A DNA stretch of 64,000 nucleotides from Natronomonas salinimetallica (lineage in GTDB: Archaea > Halobacteriota > Halobacteria > Halobacteriales > Haloarculaceae). Numbering within the stretch: the stretch's first letter is position 1; every line of letters starts with the position of its first letter. The position numbers and the translations under genes are program-made. The stretch spans positions 177,102 through 241,101 of the forward strand of contig NZ_JACDNQ010000003.1 of assembly GCF_013839515.1 (NCBI RefSeq), written 5' to 3'. Shown here one piece after another: positions 26,754 through 34,639 of this stretch. A model generated the notes under the pieces. The model was not told the DNA's origin, ran no database searches, and saw only the letters and a list, made by a program, of their open reading frames with translations.

Positions 26754-28013
26754 ATGGACGGTACCCGCGCTCTCGTCGCCGCGCTCCTCCTCTGTGTGGC
26801 CCCCATCGGTGGGATCGCCGTCGCCGAGTCGCCCGGCGACTCCTCCGGGGTCGGCGTCGGCGGATCCCCCGGAGCCGTCGCCGAACCGCAGCGGACGACC
26901 GAGGACGCCGACGGATCGATGTCGATTCTCACGGTCGAGAACACCTCCGAATACCTCGCCCCACCCCCCGATGGGGTGGACCGAACGGGCAGCGGAACCA
27001 CCGGGATCAACGTCGCCGCGGCTGTCGAGGCCGATGCCGGCGGGCTCGAAAGCGCGTACGTCGCCTCGACGCTCGAGCGGCGCTATGCGAACGCCGATAC
27101 CACCGCCGAGCGCCGGGCGGTCGTCGAGGACAGCGCCGACCGGCTTACCCGTCGCGTCGACGAACTGCGGACGAGAGAACGGACCGCGATCCGACAGTAC
27201 AACGAGGGGACGATCGAGACACACGAACTGGTACGGCGGCTCACCGTCGTGAGCCGGGCGGCCGAGGTAACCGCCGGGAGCCTCGAGTGGCTCGAGACGA
27301 CGGCGAACGACCTCGGGATGGACGGACAAGCCGAACGCGCGGCGACCGGCCGGGTTCGGCTCCTGCCGTTCGGCGGCCCGGTCAGATCGGAACTCGCCGG
27401 CGTCGTCGCCGGCGACGGCTCCCTCCACGTGTACGCCGAGACGGCCGGCGACGGGGTCGTCCTCGCCGCGGTCGATCCCGCCGACGACACATATCTCCGG
27501 GAGGCATACGATCCGAGTGCGAGGGATTCGGGGACGCCCGACCAGTATGGCGGCAGCCCGCTTTTCGCCCTCGAACAGATGGAACGACTCTACCCGTGGG
27601 TGACCGAGAACGACCTCGGCATCTCGGCCTCCCCGATCGGACCGGTGTTCGACCGCGTCTACCGGTTTTCGATCCCGCACCCCCACGGCGAACTCGAAAC
27701 GTACCTCGACAGCGGCTCCGAGGCCGTGACGGTCGAATTCCAACGAAACGACGTCGACGCGCTCCCGACCGAAACGAGACGGAACACCGAGAACGACCTG
27801 CGGCTCGTCGCCAACGCGACCCGGGGGGGTGGCCCGGTCGAGATCGCTGTCCTCGACGCCACGACCGGTGAGCCAGTCGATGCCGACCTCCAACTGAACG
27901 GCGATCCGGTCGGTTCGACCGGCGGCGACCGGCTGTGGACCGTCGCACCGCGTGGCCCGGTATCGGTGAACGCGACCCACGCCGACGAGACGGTGTCGCT
28001 CGAGATGCCGTGA
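26754..28013 (+). CDS. Secreted haloarchaeal protein of DUF7094/7096 type
   Basis: A 419-residue protein with an N-terminal signal peptide (residues 1-22), a helical coiled region rich in charged residues (about 85-185, with ERRAVVEDSADRLTRR and RTRERTAIRQYNEGTI) and two beta-rich domains. It ends without a membrane anchor. The layout matches conserved haloarchaeal secreted proteins usually adjacent to the wHTH membrane protein, as here. The pair may form a surface sensing system, which is inference. No catalytic motif was seen. Confidence 0.7.
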   Translation: MDGTRALVAALLLCVAPIGGIAVAESPGDSSGVGVGGSPGAVAEPQRTTEDADGSMSILTVENTSEYLAPPPDGVDRTGSGTTGINVAAAVEADAGGLESAYVASTLERRYANADTTAERRAVVEDSADRLTRRVDELRTRERTAIRQYNEGTIETHELVRRLTVVSRAAEVTAGSLEWLETTANDLGMDGQAERAATGRVRLLPFGGPVRSELAGVVAGDGSLHVYAETAGDGVVLAAVDPADDTYLREAYDPSARDSGTPDQYGGSPLFALEQMERLYPWVTENDLGISASPIGPVFDRVYRFSIPHPHGELETYLDSGSEAVTVEFQRNDVDALPTETRRNTENDLRLVANATRGGGPVEIAVLDATTGEPVDADLQLNGDPVGSTGGDRLWTVAPRGPVSVNATHADETVSLEMP

Positions 28014-28200
28014 CCGTGATCGGTGAGTGACACCGCCGGCTGTCCCCGTTGTCCGCTCTTCACGCGCGGTGACGCTCTACCTTCACGCGCGGTGACGCGA
28101 TCGCGCCACGAACGTCTCGCCGGCAGTACGAGGCCGGGACGACAGCCCGGCAGAACCGGTGGAACCGTCTCCCCCTCCGGACGGTTTGTCCCCCGGACGG

Positions 28201-28209
28201 TTTATATAC
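28201..28209 (+). promoter_or_regulatory. TATA box of the pilin gene
   Basis: TTTATATAC is an unusually good haloarchaeal TATA box, about 26 bases before the ATG at 28231. Confidence 0.6.
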
Positions 28210-28230
28210 GATGGCGCGGCCACGAGCCCT

Positions 28231-28686
28231 ATGTCCCCTCGTGGCATCTCCCCCGTCGTCGGCGTCGTCTGCCTCCTCGCGGTGACGGTCATCCTCGCGG
28301 CCACCGTCGTGGTCACGGTCCCCGTCGGCTCGGCTCTCGAACCCACCGTTGCGTCCTTCGAGGCGACGGCCGATCCAACCGGCGAGATCCGGGTAACCCA
28401 TACGGGCGGTGACGTGATCGATCCGGAGTCTGTCGACGTCCACGTACGTGTCGACGGCGAACCGCTCGCCCAACAGCCGCCGGTCCCGTTCTTTTCGGCC
28501 CGGGGGTTCGAGAGCGCGCCAACGGGCGCGTTCAACAGCGCCACTGCCGGCGACTGGCGGGTGGGCGAGACCGCCTCGTTCAGGACCGCGGGGACGAACG
28601 AGCCGGGGATCGATTCGGGTGATACCGTGACGATACGGCTCTACGTGAACGAGTACAGCGTCACGGAACTCGACGTACGGGCTTAA
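28231..28686 (+). CDS. Archaeal type IV pilin-like protein
   Basis: A 151-residue protein with the archaeal pilin N-terminal domain: a short basic leader (MSPRGISPVVG) directly before a hydrophobic helix of about 20 residues, then a beta-rich exterior (VTHTGGDVIDPESVDVHV). The leader would be cut by the PibD-type prepilin peptidase. No pilus ATPase or platform gene is adjacent, so it is probably an orphan pilin. The start is set by the TATA box at -26. Its 3' end overlaps the convergent methyltransferase by four bases. Confidence 0.78.
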   Translation: MSPRGISPVVGVVCLLAVTVILAATVVVTVPVGSALEPTVASFEATADPTGEIRVTHTGGDVIDPESVDVHVRVDGEPLAQQPPVPFFSARGFESAPTGAFNSATAGDWRVGETASFRTAGTNEPGIDSGDTVTIRLYVNEYSVTELDVRA

Positions 28687-29357
28687 TTCGGGCCGGTCCG
28701 GCTCGCGTCCGTCCGGCCTTCGGCGTCCGTCCCCCCCGCCTCGGGAACCCGAGCGATCGTTGTGATCGCCCGCGGCGTCCCGGGCGCGCGCTGTTGGATC
28801 CGGTGTTCGAACGCCTCGAAGCCGGCCTCGGCGAACATCCGGTCGGCCTCCTCGGCGTCGTAAAACAGCATGATCGCGTCGGCGAGCTTCGCGAACACAG
28901 TCGACGTCGGGTAGTCCGGACCGACGACCAACACGGACCCACCCGGCTTCGTGACCCGACGGGCCTCCCGGAGTGCGGCCACGGGGTCTGGCCAGTACTC
29001 GATCGAGCCCGACGACCAGTAGGCGTCGAAGCTGTCGTCCGCGAACGGCAGCCGTTCGGCGTCGCCGCGGTGGAATTTCACCCGGTCGCGCTTGCCGAAC
29101 TTCTCGAAGGCCTTCTCGAGTTGGTGGGCCGACTGGTCGAGCCCCCAGACCTCCTCCGTGTGCGCCAACAGTCCCTCGGTCGCGAAGCCGGTGCCACAGC
29201 CGACGTCGAGGACCCGGTCGCCCGCCTCGATGCCGAACCACTCGAGAGCCTCATCCCGCATCGCCTCGTTCCAGATGAACGGGTTGATCGTGTCGTACAC
29301 CCGCGAGAGATACTTATAAAAGAGCCGCGCACGGGCCTTGTCTTCGAGCACTCCCAT
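28683..29357 (-). CDS. UbiE/MenG-type SAM methyltransferase
   Basis: This 224-residue class I methyltransferase has the N-terminal family segment ARLFYKYLSRVYDTINPF, SAM motif I (VLDVGCGTGF) and the acidic loop WGLDQS. DAERLPFADDSFDAYWSSGS and the post-motif REARRVTKPGGSVLVVGP follow. The N-terminal segment resembles quinone-ring methyltransferases, so a role in menaquinone or methylmenaquinone synthesis is likely. The ATG at 29357 excludes a 48-residue upstream extension without family character. Confidence 0.8.
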   Translation of the reverse strand: MGVLEDKARARLFYKYLSRVYDTINPFIWNEAMRDEALEWFGIEAGDRVLDVGCGTGFATEGLLAHTEEVWGLDQSAHQLEKAFEKFGKRDRVKFHRGDAERLPFADDSFDAYWSSGSIEYWPDPVAALREARRVTKPGGSVLVVGPDYPTSTVFAKLADAIMLFYDAEEADRMFAEAGFEAFEHRIQQRAPGTPRAITTIARVPEAGGTDAEGRTDASRTGPN

Positions 29358-29530
29358 TGTCCTCCGTTGTGGCTCTCGAAGCATAACCCCCCTGATTTGT
29401 GCTCCGGGCTGCCGGAACCCGATGGACGGGAGGGCCCGACGGACGCCCGCTGTCGACCCGCACGGCCGACCTCCGGACCGGACCGCCCGAATCGTCAACA
29501 CTCATTACGGGCGCGCTCTACAGGCCAAGC

Positions 29531-30460
29531 ATGTCTTTCGACGAGATGGACGTCGACACGGTCTGGATGGACGGCGAATTCGTCGACTGGGACGACGCAC
29601 AGACGCACGTGTTGACCCACTCGCTCCACTACGGTACCGGCGTCTTCGAGGGCGCTCGATGTTACGATACGGCCGACGGTCCCGCGCTGTTTCGGTGGGA
29701 CGAACACGTCGATCGGCTCTTCGACTCCGCGAAAGTGCTCGATCACGACATCGAGCACACGCGCGAGGAGCTCACCGACGCAACCCTGTCGCTCATCCGC
29801 GATCAGGGGCTGGAGTCCTGTTATATCCGCCCGCTCGTGTACTACGGCTACGACTCCCTCGGCGTTTCGCCGACGGAGTGCCCCTCGGAGACGATCATCG
29901 CCTGTTGGCCGTGGGGAACGTACCTCGGCGAGGACGCGATCGAGAAAGGCGTCGACGTGATGGTCTCCTCGTGGCGCAAACACGCCTCCAGTCAGATCCC
30001 GACAAACGTCAAAGCGACCGGCCCCTACGTCAACTCCATGCTCGCCGGCGAGGAAGCCCGTCGGAACGGCTACGTCGAGGCCATCGTCCTCAACAAGGAG
30101 GGATCGGTCGCCGAAGGCCCCGGTGAGAACATCTTCATGATCAACGACGGCGAACTGTTTACCACCGGCGTCTCCGAGTCCATCCTCGACGGTATCACGC
30201 GCGACACCGTCATCGAACTCGCCCGCGATCTCGGCTACACTGTCCACGACGAGGCCTCGATCGGCCGCGGCCAACTCTACACCGCCGACGAACTCTTCTT
30301 TACCGGCACCGCCGCCGAGGTCACGCCGATCCGGAGCGTCGACGACACGGCGGTCGGCAACGGCTCCCGCGGCCCGATCACCGAGGAGATCCAACAGCAC
30401 TTTTTCGACCTCGTCGAGGGGAAACTCGACGGCTACGACGAGTGGTTCCTGCGGGTCTGA
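29531..30460 (+). CDS. ilvE: Branched-chain amino acid aminotransferase
   Basis: A 309-residue class IV PLP aminotransferase that interconverts Leu, Ile and Val with their 2-oxo acids. The PLP lysine is Lys161 in TNVKATGPYVNS. HYGTGVFEGARCY near residues 33-45 is the substrate pocket, and EGPGENIFM and FFTGTAAEVTPI are typical of IlvE. The ATG at 29531 gives the standard N-terminus. It is alone on its strand and followed by a palindromic element. Confidence 0.93.
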   Translation: MSFDEMDVDTVWMDGEFVDWDDAQTHVLTHSLHYGTGVFEGARCYDTADGPALFRWDEHVDRLFDSAKVLDHDIEHTREELTDATLSLIRDQGLESCYIRPLVYYGYDSLGVSPTECPSETIIACWPWGTYLGEDAIEKGVDVMVSSWRKHASSQIPTNVKATGPYVNSMLAGEEARRNGYVEAIVLNKEGSVAEGPGENIFMINDGELFTTGVSESILDGITRDTVIELARDLGYTVHDEASIGRGQLYTADELFFTGTAAEVTPIRSVDDTAVGNGSRGPITEEIQQHFFDLVEGKLDGYDEWFLRV

Positions 30461-30484
30461 CCGGCAGTTTCCCGCGCCAAAGGC

Positions 30485-30570
30485 CTATAGTAACAATTGA
30501 AGCGATTTACACACCGATCACACTACTGTCGTGCGATCGGGTGTGCATTGATTTTCAATGGCTACTATAG
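30485..30570. mobile_element. 86-bp palindromic MITE-like element, copy A
   Basis: The element begins CTATAGTA and ends TACTATAG. The terminal 17 bases are inverted repeats with two mismatches, and the centre is a second hairpin (ACACACCGATCACAC against GTGCGATCGGGTGTG). Nearly the whole 86 bp is therefore one imperfect palindrome. It has the same length and conserved ends as the copies at 57602-57767. It contains no gene. It sits between the ilvE stop and a converging small gene whose stop codon it supplies. A terminator-like or transposon-derived identity is likely, and no transposase is nearby. Confidence 0.75.
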
Positions 30571-30875
30571 CTCTCCGCCGTCTCCGCCGTCTCCGCCGTC
30601 TCCGTCGATCGCCCGTCGACCGAGAAGTCCTCGATCGACCGCCCACGACGGGCGACCTCCTCGCTGATCAGCAGTTTCTCCTCGCGCTCGAGTTTCGACC
30701 ACTCCAGCGACGCCGGCGGCGACTCCTCGAACGCCCGGAACTGCTCGAAGACGGCCTCGTTGACGAACCGCTCGAAGGAGCCACAGGACTGACACGTCAC
30801 GGAGAGGTGCGAGGTATCGAACCCGCGCGAAACGGTGTGTTCGAGACAGCCGAGACAGCGATATATTCTGGACAT
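30555..30875 (-). CDS. Small double-CxxC zinc-finger protein
   Basis: A 106-residue haloarchaeal protein with an N-terminal zinc ribbon (CLGC at about 8-11 and CQSC at about 29-32). A helical segment follows (EAVFEQFRAFEES, then SLEWSKLEREEKLLISEEVARRG). The last residues, TAETAETAE, come from a 9-bp microrepeat (30572-30606). The final SYSSH and the stop codon come from the palindromic element at 30485-30570. The original C-terminus has probably been replaced. Function unknown. Confidence 0.7.
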   Translation of the reverse strand: MSRIYRCLGCLEHTVSRGFDTSHLSVTCQSCGSFERFVNEAVFEQFRAFEESPPASLEWSKLEREEKLLISEEVARRGRSIEDFSVDGRSTETAETAETAESYSSH

Positions 30876-30949
30876 ATCCCGTATACGTGCTACGACGGTG
30901 AGTATCTGTCCGTCTCGGTCGGACGCATACGAGACGAGCGTAATCAGTA

Positions 30950-32008
30950 TCAGGGACGAACGGCCTTCCGGATCCGTTCGGCGAGCACCTCGTATTGCTC
31001 GCGACCGACGTCCTTTTCGACGTAGTCGGTGGCGTCGTCCAAAATCGCCTGTTTGGCCACCTCTTCGCTTCCCTGACCGGTATACAGAATAAACGGCAGT
31101 TCCGGATACCGCTTTCGAACCCCGTTGAGGAACTCGATACCGTCCATGCCCGGCATCCTGTAGTCGCTGACGATACAGTCGATCCCGGCGGCCTTCGACT
31201 CGCGTTTGAGGACATCGAGTCCGTCCGCCGCGGTAGCGGCCGTGGTCATCGAGAACGTCTCGGATTGCTCCCGTAAGAATACCTCCGCCATCTCTCTGTC
31301 GTGCGGATCGTCGTCGACCAACAGGAGTTCGACCGTCTCTCTGCGCCTGGGTGCGGCCCCGATCGCATCCACCGACAGAAGATCGGCCCGCAGGTAGCGT
31401 CCGAACAGATTGAGGATCCGAAACGACGGTACGGTTGCGACCGTCTTGAGAACCCGACCGCCGGTATCGGCGTAGATGATTACTGCCGGTTCGTTGTCGC
31501 CGCCATCGGCCGCGGTAGAAGGCGTTTTGAACTTGATCACGTCGTCGCGGCGAATGACGATCGGGTCCGCCGTGCCGTCGGGCCGAAACCGGATCCGCGA
31601 TGCACTGACGGCTAATGTTCCGTCGTACGGGCCTCTTTCACCCATCCCGGAGTGGTCTCGACACTGCACGGCGAGGGCAGTGCCGTTTAGCAGTTGCGCG
31701 TAGAGTACCTGCTGGAACCTGACCATCGTCTCCACGCTGGCACTGATCGAGACCGTCGATCGCCGGCCGTCCGCCCGGAACGCGAGCGTAACCGTTTCGG
31801 TCGCTCCGGCCTCCCGGAGCCGCGAAACCCCCTGGACAACGTCGAAGACGTCCGATAACTCGATGACTCGCTTTCGCTCATCGACTTCGATACCCAACTT
31901 CCGCTCGCTCACGACGACCCGCGTCCGATCCGATACCTCCTCGGATTCGCCGTCCACCTCGACGTCGGCCCGGAAATCCGCTACGATAGTTCCCGACAAC
32001 GTATGCAC
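30950..32008 (-). CDS. CheF-like domain fused to a response-regulator receiver
   Basis: This 352-residue protein has two parts. Residues 1 to about 215 resemble archaeal CheF (beta-rich start, VETMVRFQQVLYAQLLNGTALA, VIRRDDVIKFKTPS and the closing FRILNLFGRYLRADL). CheF connects CheY to the archaellum motor. Residues from about 226 form a complete receiver (LLVDDDPHDREM acidic pocket, phospho-Asp in CIVSDYRMPGMDG, Thr in LYTGQGS, Lys in YVEKDVG). The GTG at 32008 is the start; no ATG extends it. The gene is divergent from a histidine kinase with a defective receiver. Confidence 0.72.
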   Translation of the reverse strand: MHTLSGTIVADFRADVEVDGESEEVSDRTRVVVSERKLGIEVDERKRVIELSDVFDVVQGVSRLREAGATETVTLAFRADGRRSTVSISASVETMVRFQQVLYAQLLNGTALAVQCRDHSGMGERGPYDGTLAVSASRIRFRPDGTADPIVIRRDDVIKFKTPSTAADGGDNEPAVIIYADTGGRVLKTVATVPSFRILNLFGRYLRADLLSVDAIGAAPRRRETVELLLVDDDPHDREMAEVFLREQSETFSMTTAATAADGLDVLKRESKAAGIDCIVSDYRMPGMDGIEFLNGVRKRYPELPFILYTGQGSEEVAKQAILDDATDYVEKDVGREQYEVLAERIRKAVRP

Positions 32009-32040
32009 GCTTCAGGTGCCTCGATTATGATTGTTTCTAC

Positions 32041-32119
32041 GGTTTCACCGGTTGATTCTACCGGATACGGTTTCACCGGTTGATTCTACCGGATACGGTT
32101 TCACCGGTTGATTCTACCG
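32041..32119. repeat. 28-bp tandem repeat in a divergent promoter region
   Basis: Units GGTTTCACCGGTTGATTCTA... start at 32041, 32069 and 32097, identical over two full copies and most of a third. Each contains the palindrome-like ACCGGT. They lie between the CheF-receiver gene and the kinase gene, which are transcribed away from each other, so they may bind a shared regulator. Confidence 0.92.
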
Positions 32120-32186
32120 AGGTGCCACCGACGAACGGGAGGCCGAACCGAAGCGTACTCCACATGATAGCACGTACCGGTGGGTG

Positions 32187-33290
32187 ATGGGATCGACACG
32201 CCGCGTCCTACTCGTCGGGATCGAGCCGGACGACCGCGCCGCGATAACGGAACGGCTCTCACAGTTAGAGACGACCGTCTCGGTGCTCTCGGCTGCCGAC
32301 GCTGAAGCGGCACTCTCGTCGCTCGAAGCCCCGCCGGAGCCGATCGATTGTCTCGTTAGCGCCCACCGCCTCGCCGGGATGGACGGAATCGCGTTCTCCC
32401 GGGAACGAACACGCCGGCTCGCGTCGCCAACCGTCCCGTTCGTGTTGTTCGTTACCGACGGCTCGGAAGCACTCGCGGCATCGGCACTCGAAGCCGGCGT
32501 CTCCGGGTACGTTCGGCGGGAGGGGCCTCATGCGACCGACCGACTGGTCGAGCGTATCCGACCTGAAATCGAGCCCCAGCGTCCCGAAAAAACCGCTCCC
32601 GGAGCCGTCTTCGATAACTGCCGGCGGGAGCTGCGGTGGGAACGAGAACGCATCGAGGACGTCAGGCACGCGCTCTCTCATGACCTTCGGAGTCCGTTGA
32701 ACGTCGCAACCGGATACCTCCAGTACGTCTCGGGCGATTTCGATACCTCCGGGGGACCCGACGAGGAAGCCGTCGGGAAGGTCTCGAGCGCCCTCGGCCG
32801 CATCGACTCGTTCCTCGACGACGTCAATGCACTGATACAGCAGGGCCATCCGGTCGATTCAGCCGACACCGTCGAGCTCGCGGCCGTAGCTCGTTCCGGA
32901 TGGACGGATATCGACACCGGTTCGGCCCACCTTCGGGTTCTCGACGATACCCGTCCCGCCCTGGGGTCCGCCGTTGCCGACCGCGAGCGACTCCTGGGGC
33001 TGTTTCGGGAGCTGTACCGAAACGCGATCGAACACGGCGACTCGGGCGTGACCGTCGAGGTCGGAGGACTTCCCGACGGGTTCTACGTCGAGGACGACGG
33101 TCCCGGCATCGAAAAAAACAAACTGGAAGACGTATTCCGCATCGGCGTGTCAGACCACAGGGATCGAACCGGGTTCGGACTGGCTCGGGTTCGACACGTC
33201 GCCGCCGCCCACTACTGGGACGTCTCTATCGGTGAGTCTCCCCTCGAAGGCACTCGCATCGAAATCACCGGGACCGAATCCGTCGAGTGA
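32187..33290 (+). CDS. Histidine kinase with degenerate receiver domain
   Basis: A 367-residue cytoplasmic kinase. Residues 1-125 have the receiver fold (RRVLLVGIEPDDRAA, FVLFVTDGSE), but the phospho-acceptor Asp is replaced by Ala in DCLVSAHRLAGMDG. The acidic pocket is incomplete and the conserved Lys is Arg, so it should not be phosphorylated. Next come a HisKA domain with the H-box LSHDLRSPLNVATGYL and a HATPase domain (RELYRNAIEHGD, EDDGPGIEK, GFGLARVRH). A GTG three bases earlier is possible. The lost Asp suggests that the receiver works as a protein-binding input module. Confidence 0.82.
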   Translation: MGSTRRVLLVGIEPDDRAAITERLSQLETTVSVLSAADAEAALSSLEAPPEPIDCLVSAHRLAGMDGIAFSRERTRRLASPTVPFVLFVTDGSEALAASALEAGVSGYVRREGPHATDRLVERIRPEIEPQRPEKTAPGAVFDNCRRELRWERERIEDVRHALSHDLRSPLNVATGYLQYVSGDFDTSGGPDEEAVGKVSSALGRIDSFLDDVNALIQQGHPVDSADTVELAAVARSGWTDIDTGSAHLRVLDDTRPALGSAVADRERLLGLFRELYRNAIEHGDSGVTVEVGGLPDGFYVEDDGPGIEKNKLEDVFRIGVSDHRDRTGFGLARVRHVAAAHYWDVSIGESPLEGTRIEITGTESVE

Positions 33291-33311
33291 CCGTTCCGAC
33301 GGCCAACGGCG

Positions 33312-34529
33312 TCAGTAGAACGCGATCGGGGTCCCCGGCGACTCGTCGTTTTCTATCTTTTCGAGGGCGGCCTGGAAGTCCTCGCGGGCGACCTCGGTTC
33401 GGCCCTCCCGGATCGCGAACATCCCCGCCTCGGTTGCGAGGCTCTCGAGTTCGGCCCCCGAAAAGCCCTCGGTGTCCTCGGCGATCCGCCCGAGGTCGAC
33501 GTTCGGATCGAGTTGCATCCGATCGGTGTGGATCGAGAGGATCTGCTTTCGCCCGTCGACGTCGGGTTCGGGCACCTCGATGAGCCGGTCGAAGCGGCCG
33601 GGGCGGAGGATGGCGCGATCGAGCATATCGAAGCGGTTCGTCGCCGCGATGATCGAGATGTCGCCCCGCTGGTCGAAGCCGTCCATCTCCGAGAGCAACT
33701 GCATCATGGTCCGCTGGACCTCCGCGTCCCCGGAGGTCTTCGACTCGGTTCGCTTCGAGGCGATCGCGTCGATCTCGTCGATGAAGATGATGGCGGGTTC
33801 GCGCTCGGCCGCGAGCTCGAAGAGGTCACGGACGAGCCGTGCGCCCTCGCCGATGAACTTCTGGACGAGTTCCGATCCGGCCATCTTGATGAAGGTGGCG
33901 TCCGTCCGGTTCGCAACGGCTTTGGCCATCATCGTCTTGCCGGTGCCGGGCGGGCCGTGCAACAGCACGCCGGTCGGCGGTTCGATGCCCACCGCCTCGA
34001 ACTGTTCGGGGTTCATGAGCGGGTCCTCGACTGCCTCCCTGACCTCGTTGATCTGGGTTTCGAGCCCGCCGATGTCCTCGTAGGCGACGTCCGGCTTCTC
34101 CGAGATCTCCATCGCTTGCGCGCGGGCATCGGTCTCGGCGTCGAGGACCGTCTGGATCGCGAACGAGTCGTTTATTGCGACCCGGTCGCCGGCTTCGAGT
34201 TGATCGTACAGGTGCGGTGAGACGTCGGTGAGCACTTCCTGATTGTTGCCGTGCTGTTTGAGGAGCACTTGCTCGTCCGTGAGCTCCTCGACGGTCGCGA
34301 GATACAGCGACGACGTCTTCAGCGCCTCGTTTTCCTCCTGTAGGTCCGTGACCTCCTCGCGGAGGTTCGATTGGCGGTCTCTGGCCAGTTCGAGTTGATC
34401 GGACAGCTCGTCGTGAACCCGCGAGACGTCGACGTAGTGCTCCCTGAGGGCTGCCAGCCGCTCGTCGACCGGCATATCCGGATCGAGGTTGAGCGTCGGC
34501 CGGTCAGGGAGCGAGGGGCTGTGCGACAT
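33312..34529 (-). CDS. pan: Proteasome-activating nucleotidase
   Basis: A 405-residue AAA+ ATPase that unfolds substrates for the 20S proteasome. It has an N-terminal coiled coil (about 25-75), an OB domain (about 78-130), Walker A GPPGTGKT at 192-199, Walker B IIFIDEID at 247-254, and an SRH with arginine fingers (ATNRFDMLDRAILRPGRFDR). The C-terminus is IAFY. Tyr is the last residue rather than the penultimate one of a strict HbYX motif. The ATG at 34529 gives the family N-terminus; a longer frame upstream runs antisense and is not coding. Confidence 0.93.
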   Translation of the reverse strand: MSHSPSLPDRPTLNLDPDMPVDERLAALREHYVDVSRVHDELSDQLELARDRQSNLREEVTDLQEENEALKTSSLYLATVEELTDEQVLLKQHGNNQEVLTDVSPHLYDQLEAGDRVAINDSFAIQTVLDAETDARAQAMEISEKPDVAYEDIGGLETQINEVREAVEDPLMNPEQFEAVGIEPPTGVLLHGPPGTGKTMMAKAVANRTDATFIKMAGSELVQKFIGEGARLVRDLFELAAEREPAIIFIDEIDAIASKRTESKTSGDAEVQRTMMQLLSEMDGFDQRGDISIIAATNRFDMLDRAILRPGRFDRLIEVPEPDVDGRKQILSIHTDRMQLDPNVDLGRIAEDTEGFSGAELESLATEAGMFAIREGRTEVAREDFQAALEKIENDESPGTPIAFY

Positions 34530-34639
34530 TATTGTCCATAGCGGTCGGAGATTAAAAGGCCCTTTGGGTGGGGGAGACGCTTGCGGTATACGATACCATA
34601 CCCGATCGGCGGTCCCGAGGGGCCGACGGGATCCGTCGG

